A DNA stretch of 64,000 bases from Yamagishiella unicocca (Eukaryota > Chlorophyta > Chlorophyceae > Chlamydomonadales > Volvocaceae): NCBI GenBank assembly GCA_003116995.1, contig BDSL01000061.1:496001-560000 (forward strand). The letters run 5' to 3'. Made by a program: the position numbers and the translations under genes. The notes below the pieces were generated by a model, which was given only the letters and a program-made list of their open reading frames with translations, had not been told where the DNA came from and ran no database searches. Of this stretch, positions 1 to 12,530 are shown piece by piece (position 1 is the stretch's first letter; each line of letters opens with the position of its first letter).

Positions 1-3000
1 GCGGCACCTGCGCCGGAAACAGTTGCTTCCAGTGGCCCCGTGTCGAGGCCCTCAGGACCCGCAACAGACAGCGGCGCCTGCTGATCTGTCATTCCAGTAC
101 TGCCGCCTTTAGAGCCGTCCGATGCTGCAGCAGCACTGCGCTGCCGCCGTCTCCGAAACCAAAGCCACACAAGCACTCCGACCAGAGCCAGTGCTGCTGT
201 GCATCCGACTGAGAACCCAACGGCAATTTCCACGGTGTGAGTGTTGGAGGACGGGGGGACTCCAGTAGAGCCTGGCGGCGGCGGTGACGGAGCGACCCAT
301 GGTTCGTAAACAGGTGGCATCGTAGACTCGGCTGGCTGACCCCACACCAGTTTGGCTAACTCCAGGTAGTCACCAAACCAGCCCTAAATAGCCGAGACGG
401 GGGGTATGTGGGAGTCGGAGATTGGTTTAGCAACCACGTTCACAATACCCGCTTTGCTTTGGCGTTTAGAACGTGACCAAGCGTACATATTCGATTCGGC
501 AGACATGAAAATTAATCAAGGACTACAAAGAAAAACACCGCTAACGTTCAAGATGCCAAAGTAAGTGAGAGGTAGTATATATTGACAGGTCTCTTTCCGT
601 TGGTAGGCGTATGCACGCAGGCAAGGAAGCTTACGCTTAATAGCGCCGATGCGAGCATACATGCAGGTGTACCGCCGGTCTTACTTGCGCCTCTTCATTA
701 GCGGCTCAGCCAAAACACACGGCAGGGTTTACGTCTCCAGGGAGTAGCGAACGAAACGAATGACGAACGCTATGGCGAGCACCCGCATTCCGCCCATCCC
801 GCTGACCCGCTGCTGCTGGTGCCGTTTCGCGCACTACGGTAATCCCAAGCAATGCAGGAACTCGCGGACACGAGGTGAAACGCACAACCCTGACTGGTCC
901 AGCCACCCACCGGCACTAAGACCGTTTCCCAGGGGACGCAATAACTTGGTCGAGCCGGTCCAAGCAGGTTTATTTCCCTAAACAAGCAAGCTGTTTGGTT
1001 TGCCTTGGCTGCTGCGCCCAGGCAGGCTAGACTGACCTCCAGTCCAACCAGGTAGCCCCCAGGCGGCGCCACCTCGAGGAAGGGTGTGCTGCAGAGTGAA
1101 GTGACGAGGAACGGCGTGGTCCACAACCGGCCTTTGCTGGTATGGAACACCAGCCGCTCCACGTAACCCCCCGCGCAGCCGCTGACGGCCAAGACCACCT
1201 CCCCGGGGGCCAGTTCCATCACATGCCAGCCGGTAGAACTGACGGTCCCGCCAGCAGCGGTGTCCTTCTCCTGCTGCTGCTGCAAACGTGCGCCCTCCTC
1301 GCTCTGCAACCGCAGCTGCAGCGCCGACACGACAGCCGCAGAGTCGGTCTCATTAGAAAGCTGAGCGGCGATGCTGACGCCGATGGCGATAATCTGACGG
1401 TACACGACATGTGGAAACACCACGCTGAAGCTGCTGCTAGTGCTGGTGCTGCTGGTGCTTAAGGACTTAATCGATGCCCCGGCTGGAAAGGTGGTCGTGT
1501 TGTCACCCGTTGTCCCTAGGCTTACTTGGCACCATCTACTGGCCCCGTAAGGCCCGCCACCCAAGCTGTTAGATTTCGATAACGTGTGCCGACCTGAAGG
1601 TAATAAGGTGTACAACACGGGAGGAAACATGCATCGCTTACGAATGCGTCCATACTTGGCCATAAAGTAAGCGACGATATGTTTCCTTTCTAGTACATAT
1701 GGTGACACATACATTTTGCCGGCGGTCTGTTATTAATCGCTTTGGCGTTCGTTCCGAACGCATGAAACCGGTGCGTGTTCCTTGTCTGTATTTCATAGGG
1801 CGCGTGTTATGCGGCTCCAGTAGCCGGTCCCCGCCCCGCTCGGCAAGGCGTGCGCGTACGATGCAGGCAATGCGCACCGCCAGTAAACAGAACCCGCTCA
1901 CCTGCCGTGAAGCGCACAGCGTCCGCACGCGGCATAAGCCCCATCCGCGCCAGCGTGCTCGAATTTTGAGACGCAGCGGCCTTGCACATGACGTTGGCAT
2001 TGATGGTGCACTCAGAATTTGCAAATTGGTGGCTGAATGGATCTTTGACGTTCGATATGCCGTATGCCGCCCGCATACAAACGCCTAGCTGCGAAACCTC
2101 ATCGTCCACGTCAATCCAAAAGAAGCCTGCAGGCCGGCCGACAACAAATTCGGGGAATGTAGGGACGACATGCACGGTACGCGGGGAGTACGTAATGGGG
2201 TTAACATGGTCAGGTCGTCTGGTAAGCTGTCGGTAACACAACCAGTAATGTTTAGTGCCTGTTCAGACAGTAAGCGGCGTTCCTCCGTCTGCTGTGTGAT
2301 TGCCTCTGGCCCAGCAATCTGCCTGTAGACAAGTGCTTGTTGCTTGACAAGGCGACAAGTAAGCAAGAAACGTGACAACACGGACGATACCATAGATACC
2401 TCCAGCCTCGCAGGTTGCATGCCGTCACGTTTTTTCAGACACTACTCTGCGGCAGCAGCACGCTCGGCCCAGTCCCCCGTACGTACGAGTCGTGCGTACC
2501 ATTGGTGGTGATGTACGAATACGCACCCCGCCGCACATCCATAGTTGTCACCCAATCCAGGGCGTCTCTTATCGTGACCATCGACCAAGAGAACCCCATG
2601 TACGCGCTGTTCCTACGTACGTTGCGGGGAAGTAGGGAAGGGAAGCGACGTCGTGCGGATGAATGAGCCAGCCAATACATGAGGGATCGAGGATAAACGT
2701 AAAAAACGATACCAATGAACACCGCACATGGCGATGAGAGGAATGAATGGACCTGAATTCCCCACCGCAGGAACCCCACGCGAACGTACGTGCAGTACGC
2801 CTTTGCAGCGTTGTACGGCATCTGTGTGTCGTTCTTTGACATGTAGATTACGACGGTATCGACGGCCGAAGAGCTGTTGCCCTCGGCGGCAGCGGTGCCG
2901 CCGGCGGCGGTCTGCTGTTGTGGCGGCGGCAGCGACCTAATGAATTGGATGATTGGCTTATCAGGAAGCGTCGAACACAGCCCATAGCCCCTGACGCAGG

Positions 3001-6000
3001 ACACCTGCATGTATGGTTCGTGGGCGCACACACGACCCAAGTACGTAAGCAATGACCATGTACGGCACGAGCAAACGTGCTCGCTCGCTCGCCACCAAGC
3101 GATATTGCCTCCTATCAAAACACCCTAATACACCCCGCGACCCGTATACGTATGGCCTGTATTACGACTAGGTGTGACATCGGTCGGTCGCACCTGACAA
3201 GCTGGCACGCTCGCAGCGCAAGTGCGGTAGGTCAGGGACGAGTTGAGCTGCAAGTTTCCACCGCAACACGTGTTAGAGGGACATACGAGTCCGTACTCCT
3301 CCCCGCACGCGACTGCAGCATCCTCCCTGACGACTGAGCTGCTGGCCAGGGGCAAGGATCCGGGACAGAAGCCCGGAGTGGCTGCGGTCACAGTAGGCGG
3401 TGGGCTAACTTGGTATGTGGGTGGACCGCTGCCGTTAGGAGCTGCCCACACCAGCTGCACCTGCATGTATACATAGATACGACACGCACGTACGTAATTG
3501 AAGTGCGTGGGTGGGGCAAAACTAGCGATCGCTATATATTGCTGCGCCATGTGCTGCCTGGATAGGTGTATTATATTATCCATCCTGTGTCCTGTATTGT
3601 CAATATCAATGCACTAGCTAGCTACCAGCAGGTTATCTGCCTATGATATATTGCTGCAACTACACCAAACGTCCCTATGGCAGTCCGGCCCAGTGTTACC
3701 CTGGCTGACCCAGGGTAATCCCTCCCTCAGCTCGCCCGGTAACCCTGCCTTGCTCGGTAACCCCCGCCGGTTACAGTCGGCCGAGGATCAATTATCGACG
3801 AAGCCCATACAGTGTAAAAAGGATAAGTTCACACACACACACACACACACCTCCTTTCCTCTTGTGTTTTTAAGAGCATGAGTACAAGCACACAATATTT
3901 TAGGCGTTATTTCATGCAGACAGCAGAAACGGGTTAGTTACTTTACTTGGTTGCGGCGCAGTTCTACGTAAGGTCCTCACGGCAATCCGCGAATGCTAAA
4001 ATAAAGCAGACGCAGCAGGCCGCGTGCGATGTGTAAGCAAAGACGGACCTGGAAACAGAGGAGCGCGCTGAGGGCGCCTTATTAGCCAAAGCGCTAATTG
4101 CTGCGGCGGCGGTTTCCCCATCAAGAACCAAAGCAAGCAAGCTATCTAGCAGTTCGTTCAACACGGCAGCCGGCCAGCTGCTGTAAGTTTGTTATCATTA
4201 TCCACATAAACCTCCCGCACGCCGCGAGTGCGTCCACCACACCGACCTGCCGCGCAAATGTACTCTCCCAAGTAGCATACCTGATTGATCCACGTCATGT
4301 CAACTGGGCGCAGTCCGTTTGCGGGAGAAGATGACCGCAGCGACGGGTCCATGTAAGCACCGGCCAGGCCCGCCAAGTAACCCCTAGCGGGTGCATCCTC
4401 CCTGCCGCGCGCAATTTATTATCAGGCAATACGGGGATTTTGCGTTGTGTTAATTTCTCCCGATTATTATTAACATCGATATATGCATGCATAAGCTTTA
4501 ACCCTAGACTTGATTGGTTGCTGTGGTACGGTACAGCCTGTTGTACGTATATTTTGCACAGTTTTCTTGCACAACAGGCGTATTATATTTGAAGTTTGCC
4601 CATCCAGGTACCACGGCATATGAAACGCCAGGGCCAGGCATATATCATCAGGGCTAGCGCAGCAAGCGCCTTCATTCTTTCATCGACGGCGCATCAACAA
4701 CAGCAGCAACGCAGTGCCAAAGTATTTGCCTTTCTAGTAAAGCTTCCAGATAGACAGCAGGCTGACCGCCTACACGCATCGTACCGCCCATTATCAACGC
4801 TCATTAGCTGAATAACGTCGCTCGTCGTTTCCATATATACATTTAGCTGCCAAAGTAGGCGAGTAACGGAATAATATGGGCGCGGGTTACCTGTATTGCC
4901 CACATTAGAAGCAGATGCCCATCCGCACGCGCACAAAAAAATAGCGACGGTACGAACGCCAGCCGCCATACATTAATAATCACCTAAACCAAGAGGTGCA
5001 GCCACCGCGCCCAAGCTGGTACTGCCTGCCGCTCCGGGTGATAAAGAAGAGCATTTCGAGCTCTCGCGTTCGGAAGCAGCCCTGTGGGCGGGTGGGTGAA
5101 TCACGGTACGCACTCAACGGCGGACGGCGGAAGAATTATAGCAGCGGAGCCGAGAGCACCTCAGGCAGGTGGGACCAACTATATACATACATACATACGT
5201 AACGAGTGCGCGATGAGCGGGAGCGATACACATCGGCGCTCGACGTGCGTACACATACACTTGTGTTTTGCAAATTTTGTTGAGATTTCCGTCTAAGCTG
5301 TCATCAGCCATCCCGAGCGCTCGGGATGGGTGACAGCTTAGAAACCTCAACAAATTTTAAACGATTTTGGTACTATATTGCCGGCTTGCAGGTGGACACA
5401 TGTAACACCTTCATTACTACCCAAGCCAAAGTTTGGCAACGAAGCGCTGTTGAGCACCTTTCGGTGGAGGTCCTGAATAATTCGCGTTCAACAGTATCCA
5501 TATTCATAATAATCGATGCTGTGTTTTCGTATTATTTACGATTATCGCTACGCCGTGCCTGCTCGACGACTAGCATTGATTATACCAGCAGGCACTACTA
5601 CCACGCATGTACCCTACACCCGCCATAGGTATGCGCACGTCGCTTTTGAAGAAACACGCTCGTTCAATGTCGTACCTGCACGGCGACAATGTAATCATGG
5701 TACGGGCCGACGAAGTAAGCCTCATAAGGCTGTCCTGCACGTGCAAAGCCGCGCGCGCGCGCGCCACACATCAGTACGTACACAACCCGGTATCATCAGT
5801 TGGTTAATTATTGACATATGCCCCTGCATATTGCTTGCCATCGTATCGCATGTATGATAGTAACGAAACCTTCCGTTTCACGCAGTGCCTCTGGATCTGT
5901 GCAATCGAACGTAGACGGACGGCTCAAGGTTAAGCGACTACTCGAAAGCCACGCAAGTAGAACGGAGACTACCACACGCACGGACCGCGTTTATACGAGT

Positions 6001-8721
6001 AAACGCGTATAATAGAAGCGCGAAATAGAGGCGTGCAATAACTCGCGCCAGCTAGCACGCAGCATCGCCATCTAGCTACCGCATCAAGCATTTGTTTCCG
6101 CGCGCCACGCAGGTTTGCCAATAATCTACAGCAGGCCCGCGCCTCGTACGATTAAACACGCACGTAGCATGCTGTTTGTTCAGGCGACTCTAAAAATACG
6201 TTTAGCTAAGCGAAGTCCCTTCGTAATACGTACATGCATACCATACATTTAAATAATGAATATGCGCCCTAACGAACATTGCGCATGCTCGACCACCTCT
6301 GCTGCTGCTGCGGCTAGCCAGCAATCAATATATTGCCGCTTTTAGCACTCGCTGCTGCAGCGATCCCTGCACCCACTTAGATCGATTGGGATGACGGTGC
6401 TGTCCGCGCCCACGACATCCGTGATGAGCGCCGAGTTCAAAAACAGGCGCCATGCGTCCGCGTTAGTCTCCTCCCGCAGCAGCTTTATTGTCACCAATTT
6501 GTTGTTGGCGGCCCTGCGAGCGGGTTAGGCATGCATGCAAGCACACACGTACAATAGGTACACCGGTTTTGCTTGGCGGTTTAAATAACGAAGCGCTTCC
6601 CCGTTCCACGCAATACGTACACATCAAAGCAACTTCACTCCTGCTGTACGTAACATGTTATTATGTAACGCAGTATCCTTAATCTGCGGCTGATTCACCA
6701 TCCAGTGATCGATGTGAGAAGATCGACATGTGGAGGCGGGCGGCGTTCGCTAGTTTATTTCATCAGGTAGGTGGCGGCTGCGTGCGTGTCAAGTAAGTCG
6801 TCCGAACGTAGAAACGTAGGAGGGGGGAGCAACGCTACCTCATTATAGAATTCCATCCAGCAGTGACCGCTGGCTATGACCGCTGGCTGGGAGAATACAA
6901 ATGTTTCTGTTAGGTAAGAATTATTTGCGCATTTCGTCATCAATGGCGCGCGAACGGACCTGTACAGGGCCGAGACCACAGGCCCAAAGCGCCAGAACTG
7001 GTCTGAATCATCGAATCTGATGGTTACGTTTGGTGGAGGGTTGGCGTCTCCCACCACAAGGCCCGAGCGGACCAGCGACAGGCCACTCTCCGCAGCGCCT
7101 TGCTGGTAGGTGCTGGGCTCCAGGGCTGACGGAGCACCTGCCGTGAGGTAGCGCCGGTGCCACTCCGATGAAGACTGCGTGCAGCAGGCGCACGTGACAC
7201 AGATTCGGTCTATTTTAGGTGCACCTATATAGGTTTATAGGCAGGTCGGGTATATATATAGGTACACATACGTAGGTAGGTATACGTATGTGTACGTACA
7301 GGATCGCACAGGTATACGTATATCTGTCTACATACGTACAGGATCGCGCAGGTATACGTATGTGTAGGTATAGGATCGCGCAGGTATACGTATGTGTACG
7401 TACAGGATCGCGCACGCAAGCAAGCAAGCGCCTGCCTTCCTATGTGAAGATTAGTGTTGCCTGATTACCGGGCCTGGTTAGTTACCGGTCCTGGTTACCG
7501 GTGTCATATGCACTATCTACGGAATGTCCCTGTAGGCCGCCTTCCTAATAATGTCCAATTCGGGCTTCATCTTGAACTACGGGTCTAACGCTCTCATACG
7601 GATCTCTACCTCTCATTCAGTGACATGTATGCCACAGTATTATTATTAGTAGCATTCTGGGCGGTCGGTCGGCGAACACAAGTAAGGTAGGACAGAAAAG
7701 GAGACCGACCATGTCCGTGGCTGGCCTCACCAAGTGCATGAGAGCAGGGATTAAACCGACCCTACCTGGATGGCAGGCAGACGCCCCGAACCACCGAGGC
7801 GGAGAAGCCATGCCAGCAGAGTAATGACTGGATGGGGTATGTAGGTTTGTTTTCCGCCGTCTTTCCCTACTTATTACACCCAGTAGTACATACATACATA
7901 CGTACATATATACATACTCAACCCCTATATCTAGCTACTTGTTGAGGCAAGGTGCGTGCATACACACGCACGCACTGTTGGCAGCAAGCGAGCGAGCAGC
8001 ACCTTACCACGTACACACGTATTAAAAACGGAAGTAAGCAAAGTAAGGACGGACGCACGGGTACCTAGCTGGTGAGGCCACGGATGGACACGGACATATA
8101 TACACGGCGGACACGTACGGGCTCCTCTTTATGTTCTGGGTTCGGTTGGGCTTGCTTGATGATACTATCGATACATCATATTATTAATTAAGATATGCAA
8201 CCCTGGCGCAGCATGCACCCCGCCGCCGGTTGTTTTTGGAGCGCCTACGTACGTACGTATTCCGATTATCTGATGACGCCATTTATCGCCGTGCGGCTGT
8301 ACGTGCTTGGCGGCTGCTGCATGTTCCATTTGCTGCCGCTTGCTTCCACCGCTGCAGCGTTCAGCTGAACGATCTGCCGTGCGGGTATTAGATAGGTGAA
8401 AACCCTCAAGCCGCTCAACGAAGGTTTATTAGATATTATATTCGATTTCGCGTCTCGAACGTAAGCGTTTTCCTTTTGGGATAATTCTGATGCATGGCGG
8501 CGGCATGCATATATATATCCACGCACGTACCTAGCGGTATTTCGTCTAAGTTCAGCTAGTCAGCAGGCACGCTGCTTACTGTTAGTCCGTTGTTTAGCAC
8601 CATGCTCTCCTCCACGCAAAGATACGTCAGCCGCCAGGTGCACGGCCGGTCGGCCGTCTGAAAGTACGTCGCCGGCTGCGTGTCGCTGAAGACGTACGTG
8701 AGGGCTCGACAAGCACGGTAC
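1..8721 (-). CDS. Putative cell-surface receptor-like protein, single TM, lectin-like ectodomain (3' end beyond window)
   Basis: I do not recognise a named gene. Predicted exons, in transcript order: 8580-8721, 8303-8373, 6839-7174, 6377-6513, 4785-4890, 4281-4383, 3194-3460, 2790-3004, 2483-2612, 2192-2342, 1902-2126, 1037-1593, 335-1. From 6377 downward every splice phase matches; the two joins around 6839-7174 do not, so small exons may be missing. Exon 3194-3460 holds a Cys-rich hevein/chitin-binding-like stretch (CGEEYGLVCPSNTCCGG). Exon 1037-1593 ends in a jacalin-like segment (GYVERLVFHTSKGR). The last exon has a PSPPPP linker, one hydrophobic helix (about 158-230) and an RRRR stop-transfer, so the C-terminus is probably cytoplasmic. 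Family knowledge suggests a receptor, possibly with a kinase domain to the left of the window; that is inference. The absence of internal stops argues against a pseudogene. The 5' end is not fixed. Confidence 0.5.
3831..3850. repeat. (CA)n microsatellite
   Basis: About ten uninterrupted CA dinucleotides lie in the predicted intron between exons 4281-4383 and 3194-3460 of the membrane-protein gene. Confidence 0.8.
5272..5358. other. Foldback hairpin in large intron
   Basis: Two arms of roughly 40 bases, AAATTTTGTTGAG...CTAAGCTGTCA...CATCCCGAGC and its near-complement, meet at 5318-5320 with almost no loop and a few bulges. It lies in the predicted intron between exons 6377-6513 and 4785-4890. 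A transcript in either direction would form a long imperfect stem. It could be a foldback element or a small-RNA precursor. Confidence 0.7.
7265..7425. repeat. Minisatellite, unit about 35-45 bp
   Basis: About four diverged units share GGTATACGTATGTGTACGTA and CAGGATCGCGCAG cores. The array sits upstream of predicted exon 6839-7174, inside an intron. The ACGTAC-rich composition is typical of this AT-richer part of the window. Confidence 0.7.
7640..7830 (-). repeat. Copy of dispersed GC-rich repeat family
   Basis: On the minus strand this contains the family's conserved core: a GTCTGCC block, GGTGAGGCC, GGACATGG, then a CTCCT...CCTAC block. It matches the 3' halves of the copies at 12.0-12.4 kb and 14.1-14.4 kb and the reversed copy at 58.9-59.3 kb. 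It lies within an intron of the membrane-protein gene. It has no long open frame, so is probably a non-autonomous element. Confidence 0.55.
8066..8165 (+). repeat. 3' fragment of dispersed GC-rich repeat family
   Basis: It reads GGTGAGGCCACGGATGGACA ... GGGCTCCTCTTTATGTTCTG GGTTCGGTTGGGCTTGCTTG, aligning with the 3' ends of the copies at 12.3 and 14.35 kb. An insertion of about 25 bases separates the two blocks. Confidence 0.55.
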
Positions 8722-9189
8722 CTACATACATTTCAAAACAAGCAAATGAAGGAAAAATAAACGCGTATACATATATAATCGTTGATTGGTTCAAAATAAA
8801 CTAACGCCAACGCGACAGCGGATTGCCGTGTCTGCTGCTTTAATATATCAGGGACATACATACTGCTGGTATGCGTTCATATAAGCACGCCTTCATGCAT
8901 GCCTTTAATAAGCAAACCATTAACGCAACAGATCCGCCGGTATACCGTAGCCACTTGATATCATCGCTAATAAATTTTAATTATAAAAATTTTAGTTATC
9001 CGAAAAAAGTGCAATTTAGCGCAGAAAATATATTTGCCTTACTTACCGGCGGCCTGCGCAAAGGGAAAAAAATAACTCCGCGGCTCTGCGCGAACCTGTA
9101 AATGGACCCTGCCAAGCAAGCCACCCGCGCCCCAACCCGCGGACCGCACTTCTGCTTCGTCGGTAACGCTACGTAGCGGCACATGCTAA

Positions 9190-9835
9190 GGAGGGTATGA
9201 CAGACGTTTCGCATCTGGCATCTAGGGGGTGGCTGGGTACCTGAACGGCATCTAGCTGGCAGCGGCATCTGGATACCTTCCTAATGGCATCTGGCTGCGG
9301 TTGATCCTGCATCTGCCGTGGCTGCCGTAGGGGCCCCCCTTCGGCCGCATCCGGCTATCTGGAACCCGCATCTGGCTGCCGTAGGGGCCCCCCTTCGGCC
9401 GCATCTGGCTGCTTTGAAACCGCATCTGGATACCGACGGACGACGGCCCCCCTTAGGCCGCATCTGGCAGCTTTGAAACCGCATCTGCCTGCACTCAAAG
9501 CCGCATCTTCTGTCTGCCTAGAAAGACGCATCTAACTGCCACCTCCGCCGCATCTGGCTGCCACCTCCGCCGCATCTAGCTGCCAGCAGCGCCCACCCCC
9601 TTCCCCGCATCTGGCTGCCTCCCAACCCGCATCTAGCTGGCAGTGGCCCCCCCCTTCCTCGCATCTGGTTGCCCTGAAAGTTGCATCTGGCTGGCAGGAG
9701 GCCCCCCCTCAGCGGCATCTGGATACCCCAAAACCCGCATCTAGATACTGAAGGTGCCCCCCTTCGGCCGCATCTGGCTGCGGGTGGTCCGGCATCTTCG
9801 TTCAGGTGCCTACCCGCATCTGAGGCCCGGTCATA
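9190..9835. repeat. GCATCT minisatellite/satellite block
   Basis: About 25 irregular units of 17-40 bp each begin with GCATCTGG, GCATCTAG or a close variant, followed by CTGC/ATACC and a variable C-rich tail. On the minus strand the same block reads as CAGATGC-type repeats and gives artefactual short open frames. No coding signal was seen. It lies in the 3.8 kb between the certain exons of the membrane-protein gene and its possible 5' exons. Confidence 0.8.
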
Positions 9836-10469
9836 CCCTCCGCATGCTACCTATTATAGGTAGGACTGGGTACGTAGGATGGAGATTGACTCGCGCGAGT
9901 TCCGTACGGCGCGAGAATTTATAATTTGGAATTTATATTTATTAGATAGAAGCGCCTCCTGACCGAACGGTTCGCGGGGATATGGACAGGACCTGGGAGG
10001 GCCCTACGTCTGTAACATGCATGCGCATACCTAACATTTCCTCGCTCCTGTAACGAACCCTACCTGCCTCCCCCGTAATACCTTCGGATAGATATATCTA
10101 TCACTACTGGCTGGACGGAGACATACAATCAACTCGTAACCCGCAACCGCTCCCTCAGCGTTAGTTTAAACAATTGGAATAAGGTGATTATAAAGTCGGT
10201 ATGGTCTACCTACGTATTTACTACAGTACTGCCCGCCCGTAGTAGTCAAGCATTGACTGTAAGTTGCTTGATTACGTAGCGTTAGTGCGTGACCATCCAA
10301 GGCCCGCCAAGCCCGTCACTGATAATAAAGAGCATGAAGAGAAACTCACTCTACCTTGCTAGCTGCAGCAACTAGAGCGCCAATAACTAATAACTACTGC
10401 TTCTGTATGCGTGTCGCCCTGGCGCCAGGGTTGCATACCTACGTATCTTAATACGGCCGCTCTCAGTGA

Positions 10470-10925
10470 ATGACCTCGGCCGCTTACTTCATTCACGGGC
10501 TCCGGACTGTTCGTTTCGTTTCGACGACCGGCGGTGACTTGCGTGCTTACACAGCCATCTCCTGGGGCCCCCCATGGTGCCGTGCGTTAGTCCGTGCGCA
10601 GCAGTTGCTTGACTGCAGTTGCTGTTTATTTTTCGGGCCCGTCTGCGGACTTTTGCTCAGCTCGCTAGCGGACCGGGTGCCGTGGGGCGGGTGCAGTCCC
10701 GCCGGGCGGGCCACACACGCGTTCATCAGCAGTGTGGTTGGGGAGCGCCTGTGGTGTGCTGTCTGATCCCTGGATGCCCTGTCGGTCCAGACAGAGCGGC
10801 CCCTGCCTCGTGCTCTTACTTGGTGGGGCGCCGTTTACCCGCTTGTCTGATGCCTTCTGGGCCCGGGTTTTGCGGGCTGCGTGCCTCGTTCTCCCATGCA
10901 TTTTGTTCCGCGCGCCTAGCTAGTT
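10470..10925. other. GC-rich island, no gene recognised
   Basis: A GC-rich block within AT-rich DNA. Open frames of 60-104 codons on both strands overlap each other and none has exon-like boundaries or domain signals. Its texture (GTTTCGTTTCG, CTGCAGTTGCTG, GGGCGGG runs) resembles the dispersed repeat copies, so it may be a diverged 5' part of such an element. That is only a resemblance. Confidence 0.3.
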
Positions 10926-12009
10926 GTTTGTAAAGAACGTCTCAATGCATCAGCGATGGCCATTTCATTGAAGTAGGTTTTTGGAAGTAGGTAATAAAAT
11001 AGCTGTCTGGCTACTGCTGCTTAGGGGAATTTTCAGCGATGTGACAATGACTATCTGGAAGGTGTGTTCCACCGTAAGACCTAAATCGTGTTGGGGTCGA
11101 TCAACGCTCAAATACCCTCTGGAAATAGGTCAGCATCAATACGACCCCACGGCAGGGGTCGGGCGCTCTGCTAGTTTCGACAAAACAACTGTCATCAACC
11201 GTAACGTTTAACACCATAAAATAAATAAAACCGCAAATCGTAAAACTGTAAACCGAACCGACGAACGGAATTGTGGGTGTTTTCCTATTCGTAAATCATT
11301 TTGTGTGGCGTTTATTTTGGGCTCTAGACATGGTTGATTACAATAATCGCACGCACGCACGCATGCACCACGGCAGCCACCCACCCAGCCACTCACTCGT
11401 CCCATGACCACACGTCCCATCCATCCTGCTCTTTGGGGCTTGCTTCGGTGACGTTGCGAATGGACGTCACCAAAAACTGTTAGGGTGGGCGGGGGCCGTA
11501 GCAGAACAAACAAAGCGGCAGCTTAAAACAAGCAGCGGGAGGGAAATACATGCATGCACTAAATAAATGCGTAGGACGCTAGCTACGCCACTGAGTTCCA
11601 ACCCGCATGCTGATTTTCATCATGCTCTGATCATAAAGCCGCCGAGCAGCACTGTCGCTCGTGCGTGTATGCATGTATATATATACCGCCGGCACGTCAT
11701 GGCAGGCGGATTCGTACTGCTGCTGCGTGCGTGCTGGGGCATACGTATCATATTCATGCATGCATACATATCAAATCATCCTCGAGTGTGCAACTTCCAG
11801 CGCCCGCCCTCGGCTGATGATGCTCTTCTCCTCTTCACCGCACCATGATAGGTGCGGAGCTCCTCTGGTGCTCTATCTGGACCCTGTTCCCCTTCGCTTC
11901 CCGCAGCGACTTCGGGCCCCGCGAGCGAGTACGTACATCTCCGTTGTGCATGTGGTGGGCCGGTGAGCCTTGGGTTAGTTTCCCAGCCATGTGGCGTGCT
12001 GTCTGCGGT

Positions 12010-12372
12010 GCTCTGCACGCGTTTTTGGAATGCCCTTACTTTGTGCTAACATTATCCTTTTTGCTGCGTGGGTGGCGCGGGTTTCGTGCGGGTTGTGCGT
12101 TTCGTTATGCAGTGCCTGGCGGCCGTGAAGTCGTCGGCTGGCTGTGCTGTTGCGTCTTGGCTGCTGTTTGGGCAAGGTGGCGTCGTCGTCTTTGAGCCTT
12201 TCGAGCGAGGTATGGTAGGCAGGCTTTCCCGTATGTGCTCTTCGGTGCGTCTGCTGGGCGTCAGCCCCGGCTGTCGTATGGTGAGGCAGGCCTGGCATGG
12301 GCCCCTCTTCTATCTTATCCTGGGTTCATTCGCCCGGGCTTTAGGACACTATAACTTGTCGTTATTACGTAC
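12010..12372 (+). repeat. Copy of dispersed GC-rich repeat family
   Basis: This shares long blocks with the copies at 14.14-14.40 kb (same strand) and 58.86-59.33 kb (opposite strand): CAGTGCCTGGCGGCCG, TGGCTGCTGTTTGGGCAAGG, GCGTCTGCTGGG, CAGCCCCGGCT, ATGGTGAGGC, CTTATCCTGGGTTC and GGACACTATAA. The 3' end is near AACTTGTCGTTATTACG. Related-looking sequence extends left to about 11845. Confidence 0.7.
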
Positions 12373-12530
12373 GTAGCGAATCGTCGGTAAGCTAAGGTTA
12401 CAGGACCCAGGACCCAAGGGACAGCGGACGCGGATTTTCACAGGCGCTATTGTCTAATTATTGATTGGTGACGCGCGCGCGCACTAAACTTCTCCACGGC
12501 CGAGCCGTCGATTGCTCGATCGACGCTTAC

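Noticed and set aside
2127..2191. Suspected frameshift or pseudogene in the membrane-protein gene
   Set aside because: A 65-base GT-AG intron (donor GTACTC, acceptor CCTGCAG) reconciles the two frames and matches phase on both sides.
7215..7427. Cys/Tyr/Thr-rich small proteins on the minus strand
   Set aside because: They are translations of the ACGTAT-rich minisatellite in different frames.
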